DNA of 46,181 bases from Hyphomicrobiales bacterium (GCA_021775425.1 JAJFHX010000039.1:1-46181); one strand, 5' to 3'; positions 30,336 to 39,341 are shown, counted from the first letter of the stretch. The notes: generated by a model from the letters alone, not told the origin. Numbers and translations: made by a program.

Positions 30336-30776
30336 TCAGGATTTAAATTTTTTCATGATAGAAAGCGTTTCCTGGCTGATGTGGTGTTCAATCCCTTCAG
30401 CGTCAAATTCTGCGATTTCAGGTGGCACGCCCAGACGGATTAAAAAGTCGAGCACGATCTGGTGACGCAGCTTACATTTTTTGGCCATGTCTGCGCCTTT
30501 GGCTGTGAGAAAAATGGAACGGTAAGGTTCGCTATCAATATAGCCTTCTTCTTTCAGGCGGGAGACAACTTTGCTGGCGGTTGGATGGGAAACACCAAGT
30601 CGCTGGGCGAGGTCGCTTAGTCGAGCTTCATTTTGTACTTCCAGCAGATCGGCGATCAGTTCGACATAATCCTCAGTTGTTTCTGTCTGATGGGCTTCAC
30701 GCACACGGGTGAACCACTGGGCCTGTTTGCTGGCATCAGTTAATGTGGTTTGTTTTTTCAGAGGCGATTTGTTCAT
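30336..30776 (-). CDS. mntR: Manganese-responsive regulator MntR (DtxR family)
   Basis: A 146-residue DtxR-family repressor. The winged helix is at about 35-95 (LSDLAQRLGVSHPTASKVVSRLKEEGYI). All six metal ligands of B. subtilis MntR appear by alignment: Asp36, Glu39, His105, Glu127, Glu130 and His131 (DYVE, RHQI, EGIEHH). This supports Mn(II) sensing over iron. Its start overlaps the end of sitD by four bases, so it is the last gene of the transporter operon, and a MntR-type palindrome lies over the operon promoter. It therefore probably represses its own operon when manganese is plentiful. Confidence 0.95.
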   Translation of the reverse strand: MNKSPLKKQTTLTDASKQAQWFTRVREAHQTETTEDYVELIADLLEVQNEARLSDLAQRLGVSHPTASKVVSRLKEEGYIDSEPYRSIFLTAKGADMAKKCKLRHQIVLDFLIRLGVPPEIAEFDAEGIEHHISQETLSIMKKFKS

Positions 30777-31618
30777 GCTTGCTGTCCTCCTGCTGAGTTT
30801 TCCATAATGAGTGATTTTATAAATGCCACCAGAAAAATGCTTGCTTCAATGACGACAATTAAGGGCGCTGTGGCTGCATCCATATGGTAGCTGAGAATGG
30901 TGCCCATCAGGCAGGAAAAAACCGATGAAGCAATGGCGATTAACAGCATTTTATCAAATGACTTAGAGAGCAGATAGCCAATGGCACCGGGGGCTATCAG
31001 CATGGCGATGACGAGAATGATGCCGGCCGCTTTGAGGGCCGAGACTATTGTGAGAGCGAGAAGGGCAAGAAGGCCGAAATGCAGTACGCGTACTGGCAGG
31101 CCAATGACGCTGGCATGGGCGGGGTCGAAACAATAGAGCATCAGGTCGCGGCGTTTGGCCAGCATGATAGCCGAGCAGATGAAAGCAATTGAGCAGGTTT
31201 CGATCAGGTCTCTTGTTGTGAGGCCAAGTACGTTGCCGAACAGCACATGGAGGAGATGAACATCCGTTTCAATTTTGGTTAGCATCACCAGACCTAAGGC
31301 GAACATGCCTGAAAACATGATGCCCATGACGGCATCTTCCTTAACGCGGCTGTTCTCTTTTAAATATCCGGTGGCGATGGCGCAAAACAGCCCGGCAATG
31401 AAAGCCCCGACGATGAGTGGCAGGCCAATTACGAAAGCGATGGCGATGCCGGGCAGGACAGCGTGGGAAATCGCGTCTCCCATCAGAGACCAGCCTTTCA
31501 ATACCAGAAAACAAGAAAATACAGAGCAGACGATGCCTATCGCCAGAGCGATGAGGAGGGCGCGTTGCATAAAGCCATGGGCAAGTGGCTCTGTGAAAAA
31601 AGTGAGGAGGCTATCCAT
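30773..31618 (-). CDS. sitD: Metal ABC transporter permease, second subunit
   Basis: A 281-residue inner-membrane permease of the ABC-3 family with about eight helices. Segments LKGWSLMGDAISHAVLPGIAIAFVIGLPLIVGA and ALKAAGIILVIAMLIAPGAIGYLLS are family signatures; the GDAISHA motif contacts the ATPase. It overlaps the preceding permease gene by eight bases and the mntR gene by four. With sitC it should form the membrane pathway for manganese (perhaps also ferrous iron). Confidence 0.93.
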   Translation of the reverse strand: MDSLLTFFTEPLAHGFMQRALLIALAIGIVCSVFSCFLVLKGWSLMGDAISHAVLPGIAIAFVIGLPLIVGAFIAGLFCAIATGYLKENSRVKEDAVMGIMFSGMFALGLVMLTKIETDVHLLHVLFGNVLGLTTRDLIETCSIAFICSAIMLAKRRDLMLYCFDPAHASVIGLPVRVLHFGLLALLALTIVSALKAAGIILVIAMLIAPGAIGYLLSKSFDKMLLIAIASSVFSCLMGTILSYHMDAATAPLIVVIEASIFLVAFIKSLIMENSAGGQQA

Positions 31619-32495
31619 GATGAAGCTCTCCTTTTTCTCTAATGTTGTTTTTATTTCTGGCGGTCATTTTTCTGGCGCTGATGAGGCCATGTTTGGGGGC
31701 AAGCAGAAAACAGAGCAGAAAAATGAGGGTTTGCAATGTGACGATGAGGCCGCCAGGGTTTGCATTCAGAAAATAGCTGGCATAGGCACCTATGGCACTA
31801 GTGACACTGCCTATGGCAATTGAGATCAGGATCAGTTTACCGAATTTATCAGTGAGGAGATAAGCGGTTGCGCCGGGGGTGACGACCATGGCGATGACAA
31901 GGCAGGCACCGACCGTTTGAAGGGCGGCGACTGTTGTGGCACTTAAGAGCGTGAAGAACATTAATTTAAGCGCATTTACCGGGAGGCCAATGCTACGAGC
32001 AAAGGTTTCATCAAAAAACACTGCCATTAAATCTTTCCACTTTAGCGCAAGCAGTGTGAGGCAGGTGAGGGAGATGATAACAACCTGCGTGACGTCCTCA
32101 CTGGTTATGGCAAGGATGTTGCCGAGGATGATCGCCTGAATGTTCACGGAGGTGGGGTTTATTGACACAAGCAACAGGCCAATGGCGAAAAAGGTTGTAA
32201 AAACCAGACCGATGATTGTGTCTTCGCGGAGTTTGGTTTTCTGTTTGACAAACATCATACTTAGAGAGGCCAAAATACCTGCGAAAAAAGCGCCGATGGC
32301 ATAAGGGAGGCCAAGAAGATAAGCCAGAGCGACGCCAGGGACAATGGCGTGAGCGAGTGCATCACCCATCAACGACCAGCCTTTTTGAATGAGGTATGCT
32401 GATAAAAACGCTGATACACCGCCAACGAGAGCTGAAACCCAGATGGCTCTGGTCATGTAGTTATATGTGAATGGTTCTAAAGCGAGTTCAATCAT
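31611..32495 (-). CDS. sitC: Metal ABC transporter permease, first subunit
   Basis: A 294-residue ABC-3 permease, paralogous to the next gene: IQKGWSLMGDALAHAIVPGVALAYLLGLPYAIGAFFAGI near the N-terminus and ALQTVGACLVIAMVVTPGATAYLLTDKFG in the second half. About eight helices. Its start overlaps the ATPase gene by four bases. Two unequal permease paralogs in one operon match SitABCD-type Mn/Fe importers rather than MntABC systems with one permease. Confidence 0.93.
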   Translation of the reverse strand: MIELALEPFTYNYMTRAIWVSALVGGVSAFLSAYLIQKGWSLMGDALAHAIVPGVALAYLLGLPYAIGAFFAGILASLSMMFVKQKTKLREDTIIGLVFTTFFAIGLLLVSINPTSVNIQAIILGNILAITSEDVTQVVIISLTCLTLLALKWKDLMAVFFDETFARSIGLPVNALKLMFFTLLSATTVAALQTVGACLVIAMVVTPGATAYLLTDKFGKLILISIAIGSVTSAIGAYASYFLNANPGGLIVTLQTLIFLLCFLLAPKHGLISARKMTARNKNNIREKGELHHG

Positions 32496-33418
32496 GTTTC
32501 TGGTGCGGCCTCGCTGACATCCTGCCCGGTTTTGCGCTCTTGTGGTGGTTCCTCTTGATTGCCGGTATTGGAGACAATTTTTTTACCGTCGTGATGACCA
32601 TAGAGGACGAGAGGGCGTTCATCATCAGTGAGGACGGTGACGCCGCGCTGGTCTTCATCATCATGCAAGTGATGACCGGGGAGTTCATGATGGCGCAACA
32701 TGCCGCCAAAGGCTTTGATGAGTTTGTCAGGCGTGTAAGTTGTTTCAACCGGGCCATAGGCGAGCAGTTGTTTTTTCACCAGCATCACTTCATCGCAAAA
32801 ACTCGGTACGCTGCCGAGATTGTGGGTTGAGACCAGAATGAGGCTACCTGCTTCAGCTAATGTTCGAAACAAAGTGATGAGCTGTTCTTCAGTTTTTATA
32901 TCGACGCCGGTGAAGGGTTCATCCAGCAGGATTACTTTGCCACCCTGAGCGAGGGCGCGGGCAACGAAAATCCGTTTTTTCTGGCCGCCGCTTAACTCGC
33001 CGATCTGGCGGTTTTTAAAATCTGTCATATTGACGCGCTCTAAGGCTTCATCTACCGCGATATGGTCAGACTTTGCGGGGCGGCGCAAAAAGCCCATATG
33101 GCCATAACGGCCCATCATCACAACGTCTTCAACAAGGACGGGGAAGTTCCAGTCGACTTCCTCAGTTTGGGGGACATAGGACACAAGGTTTTGTTTCAGT
33201 GCATCTGAGACTGCGTGCCCCATAATTGTGACATGACCGGATGTTGGTTTGACAAAGCCCATGATGGCTTTGAATAGGGTGGATTTTCCAGCGCCGTTGA
33301 CCCCGACCAACCCGCAGATAGACCCGGCGGGCAGGCTGGCTGTGACGTCTTCAAGGGCGAGATGGCCGTTCGGATAGGTGACGCTGACATTGTTTAATTC
33401 AATGATCTGACTGGTCAT
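32492..33418 (-). CDS. sitB: Metal ABC transporter ATP-binding protein
   Basis: A 308-residue ATPase: Walker A GVNGAGKST, signature LSGGQKKR, Walker B VILLDEPFTGVD, switch His in VSTHNLG. The C-terminal tail after residue 240 is unusual: it is His- and Asp-rich (LRHHELPGHHLHDDEDQRG, LYGHHDGKK), longer than typical SitB, and may bind metal. It starts 45 bases after sitA. Confidence 0.94.
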   Translation of the reverse strand: MTSQIIELNNVSVTYPNGHLALEDVTASLPAGSICGLVGVNGAGKSTLFKAIMGFVKPTSGHVTIMGHAVSDALKQNLVSYVPQTEEVDWNFPVLVEDVVMMGRYGHMGFLRRPAKSDHIAVDEALERVNMTDFKNRQIGELSGGQKKRIFVARALAQGGKVILLDEPFTGVDIKTEEQLITLFRTLAEAGSLILVSTHNLGSVPSFCDEVMLVKKQLLAYGPVETTYTPDKLIKAFGGMLRHHELPGHHLHDDEDQRGVTVLTDDERPLVLYGHHDGKKIVSNTGNQEEPPQERKTGQDVSEAAPET

Positions 33419-33463
33419 GCCGTTTTATGATCTTTCGTTCATTGTCGCTCTTTTAATTGCTCA

Positions 33464-34381
33464 TTAATTGCTTAAGGCTTTTTTAAAACCGGAGGCGATG
33501 GTCTCAGTGGTGACATTTAACAGGTCAAGATAGGTTGGTACTTTGCCGCCAGCTTCACTCAGGCTGTCGACATAGAGCACACCACCATAGATGGCCGGGG
33601 TTTCAGCTGCGACCTGACGGGCGGGTTTGTCTGAAATGGTGCTTTCAGAGAAAACCACGGGAATGTTTTTTTCGCGGATCAGGTCTATCACTTTGCGGAC
33701 CTGCTGAGGTGTGCCCTGTTGATCTGCATTCATTGGCCAGAGATAGGCTTCTTTCATATCAAGGTCTTTTGCCAGATAGCTAAAGGCGCCTTCGCTGGTG
33801 ACGAGAACGCGTTTATCTGCCGGAATGTCACTCAGGTTTTTAACCAGTTTTGTTTTTATGGCGCGAACTTTTTCGGCATAGGTTTTGGCGTTCTGGTTGT
33901 AAGATTGTTCGTTTTCCGGGTCGAGTTTGACAAAGGTGCGGCGGATATTCTCAATATAGATGAGGGCGTTTTCAGTCGACATCCAGGCATGGGGGTTGGG
34001 CTTGTCTTTATATGGGCCTTCGTAAATGGAGAGTGGAGTTATGCCTTCAGAGACGATAACATTAGGAACATCTCTGACATCTTCCAGAAACCGTGCGAAC
34101 CATCGTTCAAGATTGAGGCCGTTCCAAAGGATGACATCTGCATTTTTGGCACGGACAATATCTTTCGGGGTGGGTTGGTAGTTATGAATTTCCGCGCCGG
34201 GTTTGGTGATGGATTGGACAATGGCTTTGTCGCCAGCCACATTCCGCGCGATGTCAGCAATCACGGTGAAAGTTGTGACGGCTTTTAATTTTTCTTTGGC
34301 AGCAAGGGGGGCTGTTAAGAGACTGCACATTAGGGCTGCCAGAAATGGGATTTTAAGGTCTATATGCTTTAGAAAAAACAT
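33464..34381 (-). CDS. sitA: Manganese/iron-binding periplasmic protein
   Basis: A 305-residue cluster A-I solute-binding protein with a signal peptide (residues 1-28, ending LAA). The four metal ligands of the SitA/MntC/PsaA group are in place: His66 (EIHNYQP), His131 (NPHAW), Glu197 (TSEGAF) and Asp272 (YVDSL). The His-His-Glu-Asp set and the lack of a His-rich loop favour Mn/Fe over zinc (ZnuA). First gene of the operon, 62 bases downstream of a promoter overlapped by an MntR-like palindrome. Confidence 0.95.
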   Translation of the reverse strand: MFFLKHIDLKIPFLAALMCSLLTAPLAAKEKLKAVTTFTVIADIARNVAGDKAIVQSITKPGAEIHNYQPTPKDIVRAKNADVILWNGLNLERWFARFLEDVRDVPNVIVSEGITPLSIYEGPYKDKPNPHAWMSTENALIYIENIRRTFVKLDPENEQSYNQNAKTYAEKVRAIKTKLVKNLSDIPADKRVLVTSEGAFSYLAKDLDMKEAYLWPMNADQQGTPQQVRKVIDLIREKNIPVVFSESTISDKPARQVAAETPAIYGGVLYVDSLSEAGGKVPTYLDLLNVTTETIASGFKKALSN

Positions 34382-34442
34382 AGTGTTTTGGATTCCATTT
34401 GTTGTTGGATGAACTGTTTTCTATATTTAACTCTTCTTTATA

Positions 34443-34480
34443 TATTTAGCTCTTTGCACAAAATTTAGCAAGGGCTAATT
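34443..34480 (-). promoter_or_regulatory. sitA promoter with MntR-box-like palindrome
   Basis: On the minus strand a -35 box TTGCTA (34466-34471) and -10 box TAAATA (34443-34448) are 17 bases apart. The palindrome TTAGC-AAGG-GCTAA (34465-34478) covers the -35 box. It closely resembles the E. coli MntR box core TAGCAAAGGCTA (11 of 12 identical). The site fits a repressor that blocks polymerase when manganese is high. Confidence 0.88.
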
Positions 34481-34598
34481 AATTTGCCGTAAGGTAAATG
34501 TGTGGATGGCGATAAGGTTCCCATCAATTATAGAAAATCAGTTTTTGAGTATGAAAGCTGAGATAGTGAGTTTGGAGCAGGGTTTATTTGGGCGATGT

Positions 34599-35201
34599 TT
34601 ATTTGCTGATCACATAACGACAGACAAGCTTTTCTCCGTAATGGCAATCGGCTTTGGTTTTTGCGCCTGTAGCTTCTGTGAAAAAGGCGGCAACAGCATC
34701 GCACACGCAGGGTTCGCTGCGAACGGCTGAAGCAAGTGGGCAGCTGATATTTTTAACGACGATGTTGCTTTTTTCTTCCTCCAGTTCTGCGGTTGCGCCG
34801 AGATGATTGACCACAGCTATGGCTTTTTCAATGCGTTGTTTTAGTTTTCCTTCATTAGAGAAGCCAACATCTTTTGCCATGTTCCGACCGACATTTTCGA
34901 GCAATAGTTTTCTCTGTTTCTGGTCGAGATGGCCTGGCAGTGTTTTTAGCAGGCTCTCTACGAAAGGCTGGTAAGCGCTTGAGCCCTGGTCTTCTGTGCC
35001 GGGGGCGATTATGTATTCTCTGGCCGGTTTGCCAGCAGATTCGCTTTGTCTGATTTCCCCCTTTAGGACTATGGCATCGGCTGTCAGGCGGTCTATCTGA
35101 ACCGAGATTGCGTTTCTTGCCAGGTTGAGGTGCTCAGCAAGTTCTGTAATGGTTCTTGGTTGTTCTCTTAATAGCTTTAGTATTTTGTCTTTGGTGGTCA
35201 T
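34599..35201 (-). CDS. HTH regulator with cysteine-rich, probably Fe-S, C-terminus
   Basis: A 200-residue regulator of the ArsR/DeoR-like COG2345 type. The N-terminal helix-turn-helix is RTITELAEHLNLARNAISVQIDRLT (16-40). The C-terminus carries five cysteines: Cys154-x12-Cys167-x18-Cys186-x7-Cys194, with an extra Cys165. The four-Cys spacing is that of SufR-related proteins thought to bind an iron-sulfur cluster. It is divergent from a cytochrome P460-like gene. The start ATG at 35201 has AGCAGG four bases upstream; an earlier in-frame TTG at 35288 overlaps the other promoter. Redox or NO sensing is inferred. Confidence 0.8.
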   Translation of the reverse strand: MTTKDKILKLLREQPRTITELAEHLNLARNAISVQIDRLTADAIVLKGEIRQSESAGKPAREYIIAPGTEDQGSSAYQPFVESLLKTLPGHLDQKQRKLLLENVGRNMAKDVGFSNEGKLKQRIEKAIAVVNHLGATAELEEEKSNIVVKNISCPLASAVRSEPCVCDAVAAFFTEATGAKTKADCHYGEKLVCRYVISK

Positions 35202-35243
35202 GAAACCTGCTGATAAATCTGATTGATGAATTTGCGATATATT

Positions 35244-35255
35244 AGACTTTTGTCT
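35244..35255. promoter_or_regulatory. Candidate operator in the divergent regulator / P460 promoter
   Basis: Inverted repeat AGAC-TTTT-GTCT, 43 bases before the regulator start. A -10-like TATAAT (35299-35304) for the cytochrome gene lies 45 bases further right. Weak but the only palindrome in the shared promoter region. Confidence 0.4.
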
Positions 35256-35394
35256 CAATAAATCCATGTCATTTTTTAATAATAACAATAAAGCTTGTTA
35301 TAATTGTGTATATTTAGTATTTTACCCCTGCCTGAATGCTTCAAACAGGCATCATCATATACCTAAATTTGTTTATTCATCAGGGGAGACTATT

Positions 35395-35925
35395 ATGGTT
35401 CATAAATTTAAAATGGCATCGATTGCAGTTTTGGTCAGTTCTATATTATTTACCTGGCAGGGGTATCTGCAGGCGAAAGATCCTAAGACTGACATTGCTT
35501 TTCCGAAAGATTATGCGACGACATTTACAAATTATCTCAGTCTTGACAGGGTGCAAAATGATGATCAGGTCATTCGATTGTTTGCTAATGATATTGCCAT
35601 TAAAGGCATGAAGGAAACGGGAACGTTTCCTGAGGGGTCTGTTCTGGTTGGTGAAGTCTATAAAGCTAAAAAAGATAAAGATGGTGAAGTAATAGAGAGC
35701 GACCTTAGCCGCCGTATCAGAGATAAGCTTGCTGTGATTGCTGTAATGGAGAAGCGTAAAGGTTTTGGAGATGGTGTCGCGGCTGAACTTAATAATGGTG
35801 ACTGGGGTTTTGCTGCCTTTAAACCAGATGGGACGGATGCGAAAAAAGATCTCGCTAAATGTCAGGCCTGTCATGCGCCATTAAATGAGATGCAGCATGT
35901 TTTTTCAATTGAGCATCTGAAATAA
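35395..35925 (+). CDS. Cytochrome P460-family protein
   Basis: A 176-residue exported protein: signal peptide (1-27), then a domain with FPKDYATTFTNYLSLDR, KETGTFPEGSVLVGEVYK and GDWGFAAFKPDG, ending with a c-type haem motif Cys156-Gln-Ala-Cys159-His160 near the C-terminus. This order is the cytochrome P460 pattern. Characterised P460 enzymes oxidise hydroxylamine, taking part in nitrogen-oxide chemistry, and have a lysine-haem crosslink; whether one exists here cannot be told. Start ATG 35395 has AGGGGAG upstream. Divergent from a cysteine-rich regulator. Confidence 0.88.
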   Translation: MVHKFKMASIAVLVSSILFTWQGYLQAKDPKTDIAFPKDYATTFTNYLSLDRVQNDDQVIRLFANDIAIKGMKETGTFPEGSVLVGEVYKAKKDKDGEVIESDLSRRIRDKLAVIAVMEKRKGFGDGVAAELNNGDWGFAAFKPDGTDAKKDLAKCQACHAPLNEMQHVFSIEHLK

Positions 35926-36020
35926 TTTTGATTACGTGTAAAACTTGAGAGTGACCATCAGATGGTAGCTTAATTTCAAAAGTGGTGATATTTTCAAAAG
36001 TGTCAATGTTACAAAAGTAG

Positions 36021-37055
36021 CTATGTTTCAATAGTGACAACTATTTTGCCGATTTGCTGATTGCTCTCAAGATATTCGTGTGCTTCGACGATTTGCTCAA
36101 AGGGGAATGTTTTTGAAATCACCGGTCTGAGATTTCCTGTAGTCAGCCCCTCAAGAATATAAGTTTTGGCTTGTTCAAGTTTTTGTTCATCACTGATGAT
36201 TTCTTTAAAGACGTAGCCTCGCATAGTGAGGCTGTTCCTGATGGCATATTGTATTGGAAACGGTGTTATGCCCGGTGCCAGCCGGCCATGGCTGACGATG
36301 ACGCCATGTTTGGCCATATAAGAACCGATGGTTTCAATATCCTCGCCGCCAACAGCATCAAAAACAACGTTTAATCGATTTGTACAAAGGATATCGCCGA
36401 GAGCATCATTGAGATTTTGTTCTTTAACGGCAATGATGTTCAGTTCATCGTTGGTCTGGTTTTGTTTGTTGCTGAGATTTAATACAGCTTCTTTCATTTT
36501 GTTATTGAGGGTTGTGGCGATAGGCGTTGCGCCGTGGTTTCTGGCAATTTCTATTGCGGCAAGGCCGACAGAACTGGAGGCTGCTGTGATTAGGGTTATA
36601 TCCCCACTTTTAAGATTGCCAGCTTTTATCAGGCCCCCATATGCAGTGATGTATTGCATCCAGCATGAGGCTGCTTCTTCAATAGATAGATTAACCGGTT
36701 TGGGGACGATGTATTTTTCAGGAATGGTGACATACTCAGCGTAAGTGCCATAATTTCCAAGGCCGATGGGTGGGATAATACTGACGGTGGCACCGACTGA
36801 AATACTTTTAACACCGTCTCCTGTTTCATCGATTATGCCAGAGGCTTCATAACCTAAGCGGGAAGGAAGTTCGGCTTTTTCGATATAGGTGCCGCGGCGA
36901 AACATGACATCTGCTCTATTGAGGCCGATGGCTTTGACCTTAACTCTGACGTGACCTGACGGTGTTTCCGGAATTTTGCATGGTTCTATTTTTAAGACTT
37001 CAGGACCACCCAATTCATGAAAACGGATGCAGCGTGCAGTGATCTGATTTGGCAA
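36021..37055 (-). CDS. Zinc-free MDR oxidoreductase, NADPH:quinone reductase type
   Basis: A 344-residue medium-chain reductase. The N-terminal GroES-like domain has GLNRADVMFRRGTY and LGYEASGIIDETGDGV; the nucleotide-binding part has ITAASSSVGLAAIEIARNHGA (a variant of the usual AxxGGVG) and a final FPFEQIVEAHEYLESNQQIGKIVV. No catalytic zinc cysteines are present, as in quinone oxidoreductases. Its substrate is unknown. Single gene, convergent with the cytochrome P460 gene; its promoter lies in the 358-base gap to the chemoreceptor. Confidence 0.9.
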   Translation of the reverse strand: MPNQITARCIRFHELGGPEVLKIEPCKIPETPSGHVRVKVKAIGLNRADVMFRRGTYIEKAELPSRLGYEASGIIDETGDGVKSISVGATVSIIPPIGLGNYGTYAEYVTIPEKYIVPKPVNLSIEEAASCWMQYITAYGGLIKAGNLKSGDITLITAASSSVGLAAIEIARNHGATPIATTLNNKMKEAVLNLSNKQNQTNDELNIIAVKEQNLNDALGDILCTNRLNVVFDAVGGEDIETIGSYMAKHGVIVSHGRLAPGITPFPIQYAIRNSLTMRGYVFKEIISDEQKLEQAKTYILEGLTTGNLRPVISKTFPFEQIVEAHEYLESNQQIGKIVVTIET

Positions 37056-37413
37056 GAGATTGTCCTTGTGTCTTTGTTTTTATGTAATGCCGTTAAACCA
37101 ATTTATCTAAATTGCCTGAATAAGGTGCTGTAATCTGGTGTTAATATTAAATGCACGCAATCACAGGTTGTAACACCTTTAGGTTGTGTGTTAATTTGTT
37201 GTATGATTCTCAGCTGTTACGGCTTCACAATCGCAATTAACGTTGTTTGTTTATTACAGAGTTTATCTGGCTGAGCCTATGAGCAGATGCAAAATTTCAT
37301 TCTAATCTGAATGGATTACAATTGTATTTTGGCGCCTGTTTGCAGTTTCATATTTCATTCCTTGTACATCAGAGTTGAGTTCATCTTATACAATATCATG
37401 AGAGGGAAAAGCT
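37056..37413. other. Divergent promoter region, no gene seen
   Basis: 358 bases between the oxidoreductase and the chemoreceptor genes. AT-rich, with GGTTGT words repeated near 37164 and 37182. No open frame with a ribosome site, no tRNA and no terminator are visible. Confidence 0.35.
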
Positions 37414-38748
37414 ATGATATTTGGTACATCACTATCATCACTCGACGCGGCCGAATTAAAAGCAATACGCAAATCGCAGGCCGTTATTTCTTTTAAACCG
37501 GATGGCACAATCATTATCGCAAATGATAATTTTCTTGATGCTATGGGGTATACCCTTGAAGAGATCAGAGGCCAGCATCATAGTCTTTTTGTTAATCCGG
37601 AATATAAAGACAGTCTTGAATATCAGAATTTCTGGAATCTGTTGCGACAGGGAGAGTTTCAGGCGGAACAGTTCAAACGTCTCGCCAAGGGGGGCAGGGA
37701 AGTCTGGATAGAGGCTTCATATAATCCTATTCTGGATAAGAAGGGCAAAGTGGTCAGGGTTGTGAAATATGCAACCGATATTACCGCCCAGAAACTTCAG
37801 AGTGCTGACCATGAAGGGCAGATCAACGCGATTAATAAAGCGCAAGCGGTGATTGAATTTGAAATGGATGGGCGGATTTTATCTGCAAATTCCAATTTTC
37901 TTGATGCTATGGGGTATTCTCTGGAAGAGATTAAAGGCCGTCATCACCGGATGTTTGTTGATAATGATGAGGCTGACAGCCCAGAGTATAGTAAGTTCTG
38001 GGATAAATTGCGCCTGGGTGAATTTGATACACGGGTTTATAAACGATACGCCAAAGGCGGCAGGGAGATATGGATTCAGGCTTCCTATAATCCGATCCTT
38101 GATATGAACGGCAAGCCTTTCAAGGTAGTTAAATTCGCGACTGATGTGACGAATATCATTGAAATGGGCAACATTGCCGATCAGACCACATCAAATGTGC
38201 AGAGTGTGGCGGCAGCGGTTGAAGAGATGTCAGCAGCGATCCATGAAATCAGCGGGAATATGAATTTTTCGAGGGAAGCATCCCAAGGAATTTTGCAGGC
38301 GGCGACCAATTCAACAGAGCTTGCGCAAAACCTTGTCATGAGTATGCAGGCGATGGAGAGTGTTGTTGAGCTGATTAACAACATTACTAATCAGGTGAAT
38401 TTACTGGCCCTTAATGCGACGATTGAGGCATCGCGCGCTGGTGACAGTGGCAAGGGCTTTGCCGTTGTTGCGTCTGAAGTGAAAAATCTGGCGGGGCAGA
38501 CAACGAAGGCTATGGAAGACATAGCGCAAGAGATCACCAGTGTGCAGGAGTTAGCCAATACGGTGGCTGATAATATCAATAACATTCGCGATTCTGCTGA
38601 CAAGGTGAATGAGAGCGTGACAGCGACTTCAAGTGCGGTTGAAGAACAAAGCGCGGTGACGACTGAAATTTCTGGCAACACCAATATGGTGGCGACATCT
38701 GTGAATGAAATTACCCAGGCGATTAAGGCACTTTCACAGACGGGGTGA
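37414..38748 (+). CDS. Soluble methyl-accepting chemoreceptor with tandem PAS domains
   Basis: A 444-residue cytoplasmic chemoreceptor. Two PAS domains (about 15-130 and 137-252) are nearly alike in sequence (both contain [13 protein letters not shown] and [10 protein letters not shown]), followed by a short linker and an MCP signalling domain (about 260-440) with the tip [32 protein letters not shown]. There is no membrane segment, so it is an Aer-like cytosolic sensor, possibly for redox or small ligands; no cofactor residue can be named. An AGAGGGA ribosome site precedes the ATG. No che genes are adjacent. Confidence 0.93.
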   Translation: MIFGTSLSSLDAAELKAIRKSQAVISFKPDGTIIIANDNFLDAMGYTLEEIRGQHHSLFVNPEYKDSLEYQNFWNLLRQGEFQAEQFKRLAKGGREVWIEASYNPILDKKGKVVRVVKYATDITAQKLQSADHEGQINAINKAQAVIEFEMDGRILSANSNFLDAMGYSLEEIKGRHHRMFVDNDEADSPEYSKFWDKLRLGEFDTRVYKRYAKGGREIWIQASYNPILDMNGKPFKVVKFATDVTNIIEMGNIADQTTSNVQSVAAAVEEMSAAIHEISGNMNFSREASQGILQAATNSTELAQNLVMSMQAMESVVELINNITNQVNLLALNATIEASRAGDSGKGFAVVASEVKNLAGQTTKAMEDIAQEITSVQELANTVADNINNIRDSADKVNESVTATSSAVEEQSAVTTEISGNTNMVATSVNEITQAIKALSQTG

Positions 38749-38955
38749 GGGTGAAGCTTATCAGCCCGTTTTTTTATCTGATAAACTGAGGTGGTTTTAG
38801 AAGCTGCCGTTGATTGCATTTGATTGGCAGCTGTCTGTTCGATGAAATGTGACTGTTTGCTCTTTACTGACCTTGTCTGGATTAGGATGAAACTTCCTAA
38901 TCCTTTTTCTTTTTCATCACATTTTGAATTATTTCATGATGCATAATATTTTTTA

Positions 38956-39004
38956 TTGCGCAACCGTTTGGTTGCGTGTATATATGCAACCAATTAATTG
39001 CATA
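38956..39004 (+). promoter_or_regulatory. ArsR-family promoter with two operators
   Basis: -35 box TTGCGC (38956-38961) and -10 box TATATA (38979-38984) are 17 bases apart. Inverted repeat 1 (CGCAACC-GTTT-GGTTGCG, 38959-38976) fills the spacer; inverted repeat 2 (TATGCAA, eight bases, TTGCATA, 38983-39004) follows. Both contain GCAACC. The arrangement suggests self-repression by the ArsR protein encoded just downstream. Confidence 0.85.
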
Positions 39005-39017
39005 TTGAGATGGATTT

Positions 39018-39341
39018 ATGAAGCGAGATATTTTTCAGGCCATTGCTGACCCGACCCGAAGAGCCATTATTTTGATGCTGGCGGCGCAAACCATGACACC
39101 TACTGCGATTGCGCATCATTTTGATATTTCCCGTCAGGCGACCTCGAAGCATATACAGGTGCTTAATGATTCTGGTCTTGTAGAGCAGATTAAAAACGGC
39201 CGCGAAATTCATTATCAGCTCAGATTTGAGAAAATGGACGAACTTGATATCTGGCTGGATCAACTCAGACAATCCTGGCAAGGCAGATATGAGAATCTCG
39301 ATAATTTATTGGCTAAAATGAATGGAGGTATAAATGACTGA
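39018..39341 (+). CDS. ArsR-family transcriptional repressor
   Basis: A 107-residue winged-helix protein: [19 protein letters not shown], then the recognition part [31 protein letters not shown], and a C-terminal dimerisation helix. There is no metal-binding CxC, so it is the type that accompanies AHSA1/SRPBCC genes rather than arsenic sensing. Its last eight bases overlap the VOC gene. Two palindromes lie over its promoter. Inducer unknown. Confidence 0.93.
   Translation: MKRDIFQAIADPTRRAIILMLAAQTMTPTAIAHHFDISRQATSKHIQVLNDSGLVEQIKNGREIHYQLRFEKMDELDIWLDQLRQSWQGRYENLDNLLAKMNGGIND

Noticed and set aside
38758..38784. Stem TTATCAG/CTGATAA after the chemoreceptor gene
   Set aside because: The T residues lie in the loop and not after the stem, so it is not a normal terminator.
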